A stretch of DNA of 60,000 bases from Anaeromyces robustus (taxonomy: Eukaryota; Neocallimastigomycota; Neocallimastigomycetes; Neocallimastigales; Neocallimastigaceae): assembly GCA_002104895.1 (NCBI GenBank), contig MCFG01000032.1, forward strand, positions 1 to 60,000, given 5' to 3'. How positions within the stretch are numbered: position 1 is the first letter of the stretch; every line of letters begins with the position of its first letter. Positions 1 through 13,300 of this stretch are shown here, in pieces. The position numbers and the translations under genes are program-made. The notes below the pieces were generated by a model. It had not been told where the DNA came from. It searched no databases and worked only from the letters and a program-made list of their open reading frames with translations.

Positions 1-67
1 AATATAAAAAAAAATTATATAATTGTATTATGTAAATTTTTTTATAATTATTATTATTATTATATAA

Positions 68-117
68 TTATATTATATTATATTATATTATATTATATTA
101 TATTATATTATATTATA
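68..117. repeat. (TATTA)n microsatellite
   Basis: About ten uninterrupted copies of a TATTA pentamer are seen directly in the sequence. Confidence 0.9.
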
Positions 118-947
118 TATATTATTAATCCTATAATAATGGTAATAAATAAACTTTTTAAAACAATATTAATTATAATACAAATACTAAATAATTAAAT
201 TTTATAATAATATTAACTTATATTAAATATGAATAACCTTAATTTTTTATTTATACAAATTAATTTTAATTTATTATGAAAAACCAAAATGTTTTATATT
301 AAATGTTTTAATTATCATTCGTTACGTCACATAAACTATATAAAAAAATATTATTTTAGTTATTTATTTATATATTTTATTTATACTTTTTAATAGTAAT
401 ATATTAATATTCTTAATTTATAATCGTTATATATCAAAATATTATTTAAATAACCTATTAATATATTATTTGATAGATTATATGATTATAATATATTTTA
501 ATTAAATGTATGAATGTATGACAATAATTTTTTATTATTTATATAATTATATATATATTAAAATTATTGTGTAATTGAAAATAATGTCTAGAATTTCATA
601 TTATATAATATTTAATATATTTAACCTTTACTATTGACAATTTTCAATAGTAAAATAAAATATATAAATACTGATAAATTTACAATAAAATTTTTTCTTT
701 GAAAAGAATATTTTAAAATTTATTACTTAATTATTGTTTTGTATTAAAATATATTTATTTTAAATAAATATATTTATATAAAAGAATTAAAATTATATTC
801 TATTTACAATTTCCTTAATATTATAATAATTTATATAGCTTAATTATATTATAATATTAATTGGATAGTAATAGTTTCTATTTGTTCAATTTTAAAAATA
901 AATAATATAAATAATAATATTGTATAAATTAAATAATAATAAATTAA

Positions 948-1122
948 TAAAATAAAATAAAATAAAATAAAATAAAATAAAATAAAATATAATAAATATA
1001 ATAAAATATAATAAAATAGAATAAAAAAAAATAAAATAAAATAAAATAAAAAAGTAAAGTAAAATAAAATAAAATAAAATAAAATAAAATAAAATAAAAT
1101 AAAATAAAGTAAAATAAAATAA
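948..1122. repeat. (AAAAT)n microsatellite, imperfect
   Basis: A roughly 175-bp run of AAAAT units is interrupted by a few variants (AATAT, AAAGT and an A-run), so it is an old and partly decayed array. It ends just before a T homopolymer. Confidence 0.9.
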
Positions 1123-1136
1123 ATAATTTATATTTT

Positions 1137-1169
<33 letters not shown>

Positions 1170-1326
1170 CTATTTAAGGTATAACAGAATTAGTAAACAA
1201 TATTTAAAAATTGAAAATCAATTGCAAAGTTCTTTTAAAAATTTTCATTAAAACTTAAACGCAATAATAAAAAAAGCTGTTATATAAATATTACATATTT
1301 ATTAAAGGATTCTTCAAAATTTAAAA

Positions 1327-3403
1327 ATGGTAATAATTTTTAATTTGTAGTATATATATATATATAATTTTAAATAGTTTATTTGCTTTTTTTTTTATAT
1401 ATTATATTATATTTTATCTTTATATTCTTAATAATATTATCATATTATAATACTATGTAATATTCAATAATAATAAGGGCAACTATTTAAATCAGCTGAA
1501 AGCACTTCTAAAGAGAAACTTTCTTTTGAAGAAAGCTTCAAAATCTCAAATTATTGGAGAAATTATATTTCCATTATATATAGTTTTTATGACTTGTAAG
1601 TATATAATATATAACATAATTTTTTTTTTTTTTAATACGAAAATTTTAGTAATAATTTTTTATTTGCAATATTTTTACTTTTTTTTTTTAAAAAAATATA
1701 AAATATAAAATAATATATAAAATAAAACAATAATATAATAATATAATAATATAATAAAAGATTTAACATCTAAAATTTCAAGTCCTGAAACATATGAAAA
1801 AGCTGATCCAACTCCAACACAAGATATAAAATCTATTTTTGATGTATATTCAACTTTTTTAAGTGATAAAGTTCCAACAATTGGTTTTGTTTTACCAGAA
1901 AATAGTCAAGATAAATCAATTATTAATAATATTATGGACAATGAATTATTCACGAATTCTACAATAAAATTTGAACCTCAAGAATTTTCAAATGAAAAAG
2001 CAATGAATGATTTTAATAATGATTATAATAATTTCCTTCTTGCTGGAATTATTTTTGAATCTAATGATTATCTTCAATATACTCTTCGTGTAAATGGTAC
2101 AAATACTCCAGATCCAAATTCAGATCCAATAATAAATTATGCTTTAGGTCGTTATCAAGCTGAAAGTTCAGGAACACAAGCAGATAAATATTTAGCAGTA
2201 TTTTCACCAATACAAACAGCAGTTGATCAAGCAATCATTCGTTTAAAAACAAATGATAATACATTTACAATGAAGCATTCTTTTGGTAAATTAGGTAAAG
2301 CTCCAAGTAAGTACTCTTCAGGTGAATCTGGAAATAATAATGGATTATATATTGGATTACTTTTTATGATGCCTATGAGTATTATTGTTATGAATATTGT
2401 TAAAGAAAAAGAAGATAAAATTAAAGATGGTTTATTAATGGCTGGTGTTCATCCAACTCTTTTCTGGCTTTCTTGGATAATTTTATATGTAGTTATTATT
2501 TTTATTACAGTTGCCATTATTATCGTTTTTTATGTTGTTACTAAAACTTATTCATTCATTAATCCAATTATCTTCTTCATTGCTTTATTCTTATATGGTA
2601 TAAGTTGTATATGTGCCTCATTTGTTTTTACTACATTCTTTAATAAGACAAAAACTGCTGGTACTACTATTATTCTTTTTGTATTATTTTTCAGTTTTTT
2701 GAATTTCCTTAATTCAACCCTTTCTGTAGGAATAAGGAAAATTATATCTATATTCCTTTCTCCAGTTTCAATTGGTTCTTTTATTTATGAAGCTGAAAAC
2801 ATGAGAAGTCGTCTTATTAATCTTAATTTCAACAATCTTTTCTCATCAAATCCTGGTTTCTTTTTATTAATGTTACTCGTTAATATTGCTATTTATTTCA
2901 TAATAGCTGTATATTTAGATACTTTGTCAGTTAAAGAATTCTCATCAAAAAAAGCAATAAATGAATTAAAGTCTGAAGATAACGTTAATTATCAAAGGGA
3001 TATTCAAGAGGATTTCAATGCTAGAAATAATGAAAAGTGTAGAGTTGAAGTTAATGAAGTATATAAGATTTTCAATAAAAAAGATAAATCTAATAAGAAA
3101 TCTAAGAAAAATAGATTTTTAGCTGTTAATGATGTCAGTTTTAAAGTTTATCAAAATGAAATTTTTGCTATTTTAGGTATGTATATATTATATATATAAT
3201 TTATATAAATATTTTTCAATAATATTTAAAATAAAATAAAATAAAAAAAAAATTATTATTATTAATGAACATTATAACATTATATTAATATTATAACATT
3301 ATATTAATATTATAACATTATATTAATATTATAATATAATATTAATTATATTATATACTATATTATTATATTTCAAATTTATAATATTAATTTATTTTAT
3401 TTT

Positions 3404-3447
<44 letters not shown>

Positions 3448-6400
3448 TTTGTTGTAACATTCAATTATATTAAATTTATTAATTAAAAAAAGGTCATAAT
3501 GGTGCTGGTAAAACCACGCTTATTAATATTATGGTTGGTCTTTTAAATGCTAGTAAAGGTGATGTTTATTTTGATGGTATGAATATTTCTTCCAATAAAA
3601 ATAAAACTAAAATTCGTGAAAAGTTTGGAGTTTGTGCTCAAACCAATATTATTTATGATCAATTAACAGTCGAAGATCATATTAACTTCTATGCAGGATT
3701 AAAAGGTGTTACTGTAGATGTTGATGAAATTTTAAGAGAAATAGATCTTGTAGGTAAAAAGAATACTAAAGCCTCTAAATTAAGTGGTGGTCAAAAACGT
3801 AAACTTTGTATTGGTATGGCATTAATTGGTAATCCACAATATATTTTCTTAGATGAACCAACAACTGGTTTAGATCCACTTTCAAGAAGAAAGATTTGGG
3901 AATTATTATCAAAACATAAGGAAGGAAAAGTTATTTTCCTTACTACACATTATATGGATGAAGCTGATATTCTTGCAGATCGTAAATTAATTCTTAATAA
4001 AGGTAAAATCCGTTGTCTTGGTACAAGTCTTTATCTTAAGAATCATTTTAATATGAGTTATAATTTAGATATTGAAACTAAAGATAAAGATTATGTTAAT
4101 AAATTGGTTCAATCTTATCTTCCAGAAGCAACTTACATTGAAAATCCAGAAAATTCAATAAACAATAATGAAGTTCAATGTCATACCTGGAAATTACCAT
4201 TAAATACTTCTTCAAGATTCTCGTCTCTTTTAAATGAATTAGAAAATCAATCAGGAAGTAATAAACTTATTCAAAAATTTGCTTTATCTATGCCAACTCT
4301 TGAAGAATTATTTATTCGTTTAGAAGATGATAGTATTGATAATGAAGATCAAAATAATCGTGATATTGATGGTAATAAGCATATACTTGATATGAATGAT
4401 GATAAACTACCAAAATTAAAACCAATCGAAAAACCAAGCAAATTATCTATTCTTATTAATCTTATTAAATATAGATTAAAAATTTTCTTAAAGGATAAAG
4501 GATTTGCATTTAATTCAATATTAACACCTGTAATTGTCACAGGTGTAATGTTATTTTTATATTCTAAACTTATAAATCAATTAACTAATCAAACCTACAA
4601 TGCTAAAGAACTTTCTGCATCATCTATTTATAGTGATACTATTATTAATATTGATTCTCAATCAAACATTAAACTTCCAATGAGTGGTGTTAAAACGTCA
4701 TCATTATCATTAAATGAAATTAAAGATCCACAATATGGTGAAGATTATTACCTTTCATCCATTAACGTCCAAAATATGAATAATAATTATTACTTTAGTA
4801 CTAATTATAATGATACAATGACTCATTCTGTTCCAGCAACTATTAATGCTATTAGTAATTCAGTTCTTGAATCTAAAAATGTTAATGGAAAAATTATTAT
4901 GAAATCATATCCATATGAAGTAAAAATCAATATTACTTCTATAATATTATTATCTCTTTGTGGTTTCTTTATTTCTTATAGTATTGTTTCATGTCTTAGT
5001 AAATTCGGATCATTAGCTGTTCGTGAAAGAGTTAATCAATTATTACAACAACTTCAATTGAATGGAGTTTCAAGAATGAATTATTGGCTTTCTAGTTTTA
5101 TTACTGATAATTCACTTTTCTTATTAACTGCTCTTTTAATTATATTAGTTGGTATTGCTGTTAAATTTGAACCGTTATATGATCTTAAAGTTCTTGTTGT
5201 TATGGCTATTGGTATTCTTATATGGAGTATCCCTTCTATGATCTATCAATATGTTTTAAGTTTCTTATTTAAAAAGGAAGACACAGCATTTTCTATGCTT
5301 GGTATAGTTAATATGTATTCAATATTGATTGGTTACATTGTAGGATTAGTGATTGATCAAGCACTTGGTAATAATGTCGTTGAAAATCTTATTTTAGGTA
5401 AAGGTTTATGTAGTATGACATCCATTTTATTTAATATCTTATTTACTATATTATTCCCACCATATGGTTTATTGGTTATTTTAAATTCACTTTTCAATAT
5501 AAAAATGTATAATGTCATGATTAATTATGACATGAGTTTCAGTAATATATTTAAATTCACAAATGGTATTACTCCAATTCTTATTACTCTTATAGTTATC
5601 GCATTTATTTATTTCGGTCTTTTAATTTTCATTGATAAAAAGGTTAATCAAACTAATAAGAGTGATATTCATGAAATACCACGAGATATTCTTCGTAGTC
5701 ATGAACAAAAGTTAAGAGAAGGTGATAGTGATGTTTATCAAGAATTTGAATATATTAAGAACCATGAAAAGGAATTACCAGTAAGTGTTTATCATCTTAG
5801 TAAGGAATATAAAGCCAATGTTAGTAATCTTGATAAGGAAAAGAAGGAAGAAATTGAAAATAGACATCCAGACTTTGTTAAATTTGGTGATATTCATAAA
5901 TCTTTAATTACTGAGAAATTAGTTAAAACTGCTGTAGAAGATGTTAGTTTTGGTGTTAGAAATCATGAATGTTTTGGTCTTTTAGGTCCAAATGGTGCTG
6001 GTAAATCTACCACTTTAAATACTATTACTTCAACTATTCCACAAACTACAGGTAAAATTTGTTTTGATGGTATTGAAACCCATTTAGCTCGTTTAGGTGA
6101 AATTTCAATGGGATATTGTCCTCAAAATGATATTCTTTGGAAAGAATTAACCTTACGTGAACATATTGAATTCTTCCTTAGTATTCGTGGTTATAAAGGT
6201 AATGACGTTAAAGAATATGCTACACAATATATTAATGCTGCTGGTTTAGAAGATCATCAAAATAAGCGTGTGGATGATTTAAGTGGTGGTACAAAACGTA
6301 AACTTTCAATTTTGATTGCCATTTGTGGTTATCCTAAACGTATTTTATTAGATGAACCTACTGCCGGTATGGATCCTTCTACTCGTCGTTTAGTCTGGAA

Positions 6401-6842
6401 TATTATTGAAAAGACTAAAGTCATGAATGATTCCGCTTTAATTATGACAACTCACTCTATGGAAGAAGCTGAAAACTTATGTGACCGTTTAGCTATTTTA
6501 GTTAATGGACGTTTAACATGTATTGGCTCACCAGAACATTTAAAGATGAAATATGGTGATAGTTATGTTTTAGAATTACAATCAAAATATTTGGGTAAAT
6601 TCCATCAAGAAATTGTTGAACGTGGTCAACTTTTCGGTAATAATACCTATACAATGGAAAAATCATCTTCTGAACGTGCCAAATATGAAGTTAAAATGAC
6701 TAAAAATATTGGACAAGTTTTTGAAATTATGGAACGTTGTAAATCTCAAGGTTTTGTTACAGATTATAGTTTTAGTCAAACATCTTTAGAACAAGTATTT
6801 ATTAACTTTGCTAAACAACAAGTTGAAACTCAAGATAATTAA
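1327..6842 (+). CDS. ABCA-type full-size ABC transporter, copy 1
   Basis: Exons 1327-1329, 1478-1595, 1761-3176 and 3493-6842 join in frame to 1628 residues. The protein has the full ABCA layout. A cytosolic start and first membrane helix (about 2-40) are followed by an outer domain, a helix cluster (about 237-455) and NBD1: Walker A GHNGAGKTT at 513-521, LSGGQ at 609, Walker B LDEP with D633, and H665. A second membrane half (about 829-1232) leads to NBD2: GPNGAGKST at 1344-1352, LSGGT at 1442, D1466 and H1500. The tail SLEQVFINFA matches the C-terminal VFVNFA motif of ABCA proteins. All ATPase motifs are intact, so both sites look competent. The family mostly moves lipids; the substrate here is unknown. 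Intron borders from exon 2 on are confirmed by frame and by the paralogue at 9610-15418. The ATG-only first exon is inferred. Confidence 0.93.
1330..1477 (+). other. Intron 1 of ABCA-type gene 1, directly after the ATG
   Basis: The intron runs from GTAATA to AATAATAAG. Exon 2 opens with GGC AAC TAT and continues MGNYLNQLKALL in frame. The reading frame upstream of 1478 meets a stop with no ATG in between, so an upstream exon is needed. The A-rich context AAAAATGG supplies an ATG next to a GT donor. The paralogue has the same arrangement at 9610-9767. Confidence 0.55.
3177..3492 (+). other. Intron 3 of ABCA-type gene 1, splitting Walker A
   Basis: The donor GTATGT follows the first base of Gly513 and the acceptor AAAAAAAG precedes GTCATAAT, so the intron falls inside GHNGAGKTT. 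It holds a 19-bp tandem repeat at 3271-3346 (three perfect copies and one diverged) and a (TTTA)n array at about 3411-3455. The paralogue has an intron at exactly the same codon and phase (11580-11813). Confidence 0.9.
3271..3346. repeat. 19-bp tandem repeat x4 in an intron
   Basis: The unit ATTATAACATTATATTAAT is repeated perfectly at 3271, 3290 and 3309; a fourth copy at 3328 is diverged. It lies within intron 3 of the first transporter. Confidence 0.9.
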
Positions 6843-6946
6843 AAAGTAAAATAGAGAGGAAGAAAAAAAAATATAGAACAAATATTTTTATTAACTTTAC
6901 TAAACAATAAGTTTGAAAGTTCAAGATAATTAAAAAGTAAAATAGA
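6787..6946 (+). repeat. Duplicated 3' end of ABCA-type gene 1
   Basis: The last coding bases plus the start of the 3' UTR (6787-6856) are repeated about 87 bases downstream at 6874-6946. The second copy keeps the blocks TTTATTAACTTT, CTAAACAA and AAGATAATTAAAAAGTAAAA. It has single-base indels that destroy the frame of the FINFAKQQV tail and so is not coding. The real stop codon is at 6840-6842. Confidence 0.9.
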
Positions 6947-8059
6947 AAAAAAAACAATAAAGAAGTAAAAAAAAAAAAAAAAAAAAAAAGGATTAAAGAA
7001 ATTTAGATAATAATAAAAAAATTTTATATTTAAAATTTAAAGAAAAAAAATTTTTATTCTTTATTATTAATTTTTTTATAATTTTATAATATAGAATATA
7101 GAAATATTATATATTATAAAATTAAAATTTATTTATAAAACATATATTATATTATATATGTATTATATTACATATATGTATTGTATTATATATATATGTT
7201 TTATATATATTTAATGTTCTTTTTTTTTTTTTATATTTAAATTAGATCTTTTATATAGCTATAATAATTAAATTAAAGATAAAAAATATAAAATAAATTA
7301 TAAATATAATTAAAATTACATAAATTATCTTATTAATATATTTTTTTTTTTATATTTTTTAGATTTTACATACAAAAAATTTATAAATTTTTATTAATAC
7401 CAAATTAAATAAATTTGAATATATTAATAAAAAAAAGCAAAAAAAAAAAAAAAAAAATCAAAAATTATATATTAATATTATATTTTATTATAAATAAAAT
7501 TATTATCATTAATTAATAAAATTTATAAAATATTTAATTTAAATCATTATTAATTAAAAATAAATGATTTATTTTTATTTATTTATTTATTTATTTATTT
7601 GTTTATTTGTTTATTTATTTATTTATATATTTATTTAATACAATTATTTAATATCAGAATGATATACAGTATTCCTTATAAAATTATAAAAACAATCTAC
7701 TTAATTCAATCTTTTAGAAAATTAGTTAAACCTGAAAATTTATCTCTATTTCTTATTTTTTTTATATTACAATTGATTCATAATATTTTTGTATCCATTA
7801 GAATATATATTATATTATGTATAATGTATACGCCATAATTTAATAAATGATAATATACTTGTAATTTTTTTATATTATTTAAATAGCCTTATCATTATTT
7901 AATATTATACAAACACAAACGGTTTTAAATCATAAAAAACAATACAATAAAAAAAAAATAGTATTAATTAAATTTTAATACATTTTATGTACGAATTGTG
8001 TGCTATAAAAAAAAAAAAAAAACTTTATATACATTTTTTTTAATAGTTAAAATATAACA

Positions 8060-8110
8060 TTTTTATTTATTTATTTATTTATTTTTACTTTTACGTATTT
8101 TTTATTATTT

Positions 8111-8177
<67 letters not shown>

Positions 8178-8280
8178 TTTTATGTATTTTTTATTATTTA
8201 TTATTTATTATTTATTTATTTATATTATTTATTTACATTATTTATTTATTTATATTATTTATTTATTTATTTTGCTTTAT
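8060..8280. repeat. (TTTA)n / (TTATTTA)n array
   Basis: TTTA tetramers run for about 220 bp, interrupted twice by a TTTTACTTTTAYGTATTTTT-like segment. This suggests that a block of the array was itself duplicated. Confidence 0.85.
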
Positions 8281-8630
8281 TTATTTAATTTTGTTCACTA
8301 AATTTTTGTAATTGATAAATTAATAATAAATTAATTAATTATTATTAATCCAATTAATTCTATTATTGTAAAGTACAATCAATATAATATATAAATAAGG
8401 AAATAAAAGGATGTTGCGGTAATCATAATTAATGCATTAGTCATAAAATTTCATTTGGGTATAAACAATATTAATAAAAATAATAAAAATATACTATTAC
8501 ATATACAATAAAAATTTTTTTTTGGTTCTTTCAAGACATTTTTTTTTCTAAAGTTTTTTCAATTAATTTTAGAAATTTTACAAAATATTTTAATCATAAA
8601 AAATATGATATTTATTTCTTAATTTGAAAT

Positions 8631-8666
8631 ACTATGATAATAATAATAGTAATAATAATAATAATA

Positions 8667-8741
<75 letters not shown>

Positions 8742-8742
8742 T
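8631..8742. repeat. (TAA)n microsatellite
   Basis: A near-perfect TAA trinucleotide array with a few TAG variants near its start. Open frames through it on the minus strand (poly-Ile, poly-Tyr) are artefacts. Confidence 0.9.
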
Positions 8743-8889
8743 AAATAATAGTAATAAAAACGATAAGAATAAAAAGAATATGAATAATAATATATAATGA
8801 GTACATATATATATTTTTTTAAGAACATAACATAATATAATATAATTAATAATATATTAATTATTGAAAATTTAATTATGTATTTTTAA

Positions 8890-8924
<35 letters not shown>

Positions 8925-9609
8925 AAAAACAAAAACAAAAACAAAAAAATATATATAAATATATATTAAATCAATATCCAAAAGGTATTGAATTAATATA
9001 TTAATAATTATATTGAATGTAGTACAAAAATTTTTTATACATTTTTAATTAGTTTTAAAATATATTAATTTTATAATAGATTAGGGACGAATTAATTAAT
9101 ATACAAATATATCATAACGGTTATTTTTGAAATATATATAAGAACATAATCCGTTTAAATATTCTAATTTTTTTTTTTTTTATTAAATTTATGACATATT
9201 TTTTTATTTCATTAATTAATTAAAATATCAAAAATGAATAAATGTAACTAATTTTCATTAAAAAAGAAATTGGAAAATCAAAAAGTAGAATGAATAAAAA
9301 AAAGAAAAAATAATAAAATAAAATAAAAATAAAGGAAAAAACTAAAAAGGACTGTTATGTAAATATAATAAAATATAAAAATTAAATATTATTCAGTAAA
9401 TGAAATATATACCAGATAATATTATATTACTATAAATTGACCATAACCAATAGTAAAACAATTTAAACAATAAAAATATCAATAAAAACCAATACTAGAG
9501 AAATAAATTAGCAACTAAAATAATAATAAATAATTTAAACGATAATTGTATCAATAATACTATCAATACTAGAAAAATAAATAAACAAATAATAATATAA
9601 TAAAAGAAA

Positions 9610-10321
9610 ATGGTAGAAATGATAATATAATTTATACTTTTAATATTATTATTAACTTATATTATAATTATTTTTATTATTAAAAGGAATTATAATAAAT
9701 TATGTATTTATAACAACGATAATAAATAAAATAACTTAAAATTTATATATTAATATATATGTTGTAGGGCGATTATATTAATCAATTGAAAGCACTAATA
9801 AAAAGAAATATTCTCATAAAAAAGGCATCCAAGTTACAATTGCTTGCTGAAATTTTTTTCCCTGTATATATGATATTATTAATATGTAAATATTAAAAAT
9901 ATTTATAAAAGAATAGATAATATTTAATATATAATATATAATAATAATAATAATAATAAAATTAATTGTATTTAACTTATTAACAATACTATATTAAATA
10001 TATATATATATATATTATATATTTAAAATTAAAGATTCACTAAATTCAAATTCAGAAGTTAAACAATATGAACAATTAAGTCCAACAAAAGCTGTAGATT
10101 TAGAACAAATTTTTATAAATAATCCAACTTTATATACAAATAAAATCCCAACAATTGGTTTTGTTTTACCAGAAAATAATCAAGATCAAACCATTATTAA
10201 TTATATAATGCAAAATGAATTATTTATGACGTCACCTGTAAAAATTGAATCAATATTATTTAATAATAAAAAAGAAATGGATGAATTCATTGATTCTACT
10301 TCTACTAATACCACTATTACT

Positions 10322-10354
<33 letters not shown>

Positions 10355-13300
10355 TATAATAATATTAATAATGATAATAGATTTCTTATAGCAGGTATTA
10401 TTTTTGAAACAAATGATTATTTACAATACACTCTTCGGATTAATAGTTCTTATGTACCAAATCCAAATTCAGATCCAATAATGAATTATAGTTTAACTCG
10501 GTATAAAATTGAACTTCAAAATTATGCACTGGCTGATCAATATTCTCAATTATTTTCACCAATACAATCAGTAATTGATCAAACTATTATTAGTTTAAAA
10601 TTAAATGATAATTCATTTACAATGAAATATCATCTTGGTAAATTAGGTAAAGCACCATGTGAATATTCATTAAAGAATAAAGTTGCAGAAGATGAAATAA
10701 ATTCATTTATATGTTTACTTTTTATAGTTCCTATTTATTTAATTGTAATGAATATTGTTAAAGAAAAAGAAAATAAAATTAAGGAATGTTTATTAATGGC
10801 TGGTGTACATCCAACACTTTTTTGGCTTTCATGGTTATTCTTTTATATGATTATTATTTTTTTAATTTCTTTATTGACTACTCTAATATTTCAATATTTT
10901 AAATCATTTAATAATAATATTCATCCTGTAATATTATTTTTAGCTTTATTTTTATATGGTTTAACTTGTTGTTGTTTTGCCTTTATTTTTACTACTTTTT
11001 TCAATAAAACTAAGACAGCTGGTACTGTTGTATGTTTTATTGCAATGATATTTAGTTTTTTAAATATGGCAAATTCATATATTGATCTTAAAATAAGAAA
11101 AAATCTTTCAATTTTTATGTCGCCAGTAACAATGGGTTCATTTATGTATGAAACTGAAGAAATGAAAAAACAATATATCCAAATTTCTTTCAATAATATT
11201 TTTACAAGCAATGCTGGATACTTTCTATTGATGTTAATTGTAAATCTTGTTCTTTATTTTATATTAACATTATTTTTAGATAATGTATTTTCTGGTGAAA
11301 GTAATAATTATTTCTTTGGTACAGGAAAATTCAATAAAGATTTTCAATCAAATGATAAAACAAATTTTCATAATGATATACAAGAAGATTTTAATGCCAG
11401 AAATAATGAAAGATGCAGAGTAGAAGTAAATCAAATATATAAAGTATTTAAAAAGAAAAATAGTAATAATATAATAAGTAGCCTTTTTAAATCTAAAAAT
11501 GATAAAAAAAATGATTTTTTTTTAGCCATTGATGATGTTAGTTTTAAAGTTTATCAAAATGAAATATTTGCTATTTTAGGTATAATTATATTAAATATAT
11601 ATATATTTCACATATGAGATATAAATTAAATATAAATTATATATTAGATTATATTTAATAATAATAAAATAATAATTATAATAATAATAATAATAATAAT
11701 AATGAGTAAATAAATAAATAAATTAAAAATAAATAAATAATACATAATAAATGACAATTAATAATAAATAATAAATTTACTTATTGATTGTATATATATT
11801 ATATAATTAAAAGGACATAATGGTGCTGGTAAAACTACACTTATTAATATTATGGTAGGTCTTTTAAATGCTAGTAAAGGAAATGTTTACTTTGATAGAA
11901 AAAATATTTTAAGCAATAAAAATAAAATTCGTGAAAAGTTTGGAGTTTGCACACAAAACAATATTATTTATGATAAATTAACAGTCGAAGATCATATTAA
12001 CTTCTATGCAGGATTAAAAGGTGTTAAAGTGAATATTGATGGAATTTTAAGAGAAATAGATTTAATAGATAAAAGAAATTATAAAGCTTCAAAATTAAGT
12101 GGAGGTCAAAAACGTAAGCTTTCTGTTGGTATGGCATTAATAGGTAATCCACAATTTATTTTTTTAGATGAGCCTACAACAGGATTAGATCCACTATCAA
12201 GAAGAAAAATATGGGAATTATTAATGAAACAAAAGAAAGGAAAAGTTATTTTTCTTACTACACACTATATGGATGAAGCTGATATTCTTGCAGATCGTAA
12301 ATTAATTCTTAATAAAGGTAAAATCCGTTGTCTTGGTACAAGTCTTTATCTTAAAAATCATTTTAATATGAGTTATAATTTAGATATTGAAACAAGAGAT
12401 AGAGAAAAAGTTCATCAAATAGTACAAACTTATCTTCCTAAAGCAATTTATATTGATAATCCTGATAATATTGGAGGTGGAAGAACAATAGAAGGAGAAA
12501 GAGATATTCAAACCCATACTTGGAAATTACCATTAAGTACCTCTTCAAAGTTTTCAGTTCTTTTAAATGAATTAGAAAAACAATCTGGTAATCAGCAATT
12601 AATTAAAAAATACGCTTTATCTATGCCAACTCTTGAAGAATTATTTATACGTTTAGAAGATAATGATATTGATGATGATAATAATGACAAAAGTATTTTC
12701 AAGAATTATTATAAAAATAATAATCAATATACCAATAGTATTAATAATAATTATAATATAATGAATAATAATAATTATAATAGTAATTATTATCTTAATA
12801 AAATTGTTAATAATAATATTAATACTAATAATTTTAATTTTAACAATTATAATTATAACAACAACAACAACAACAATAATAATAATAATAATATAAGAAA
12901 TGAATATCTTCAACATTTAATACCAATAGATAAAGATGAATTACCGAATTTAAAAAAAGTTAAAAAACCATCACAATTCACCCTTATTTATCAATTTGTT
13001 AAATATCGATTAAAAATATTTTTAAAAGATAAAGCGTTTGCATTCAATTCCATTGTAACTCCAGTAATTTTAATGGTTATATTTTTAATTTTTATTGAAA
13101 AAATGTTATATAAATATAATGATAAATCTTTAAATCCTAAAATAATATCTTTACCTAATCTTTATTATAATACTTATTTAAATTATGATTCACAATCATC
13201 TATTTTACTTCCAATACATAATAATGAAACTTTTATACCATTAGAACAAATTCAAAATCCAAAAGTTGAAGAAACCTATTATATGGCTTCAATTAATATT

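Larger units (their letters stand above)
1..1326. other. A+T-rich spacer upstream of ABCA-type gene 1
   Basis: No coding region is supported here. The stretch is almost entirely A/T and holds two pentanucleotide microsatellites (about 68-117 and 948-1122) and a T-run at about 1142-1169. One TTACGTCA octamer, a perfect bZIP (CREB/ATF-type) site by sequence, lies at 322-329, about 1 kb before the proposed start of the first transporter. Its use is unknown. The last 100 bases are the probable leader of the transporter mRNA. Confidence 0.6.
6843..9609. other. Spacer between the two ABCA-type genes
   Basis: After the duplicated gene tail the spacer is A/T-rich without a supported gene. It contains poly-A runs (about 6970-6989, 7439-7456, 8891-8923), TTTA-type arrays at about 7570-7630 and 8060-8280, and a TAA array at about 8631-8742. 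The small reading frames present come from these arrays. The promoter of the second transporter must lie in its last part, but no distinctive element stands out. Confidence 0.6.

Noticed and set aside
2300-2320. Possible extra intron at GTAAGT near 2308 in transporter 1
   Set aside because: The reading frame continues uninterrupted and the paralogue aligns through this position without a gap, so the site is coding.
7599-7838. 79-codon open frame between the transporter genes
   Set aside because: The first third comes from a TTTA array. The middle (FRKLVKPENLSLF) is slightly more complex, but there is no homology I recognise and no gene structure.
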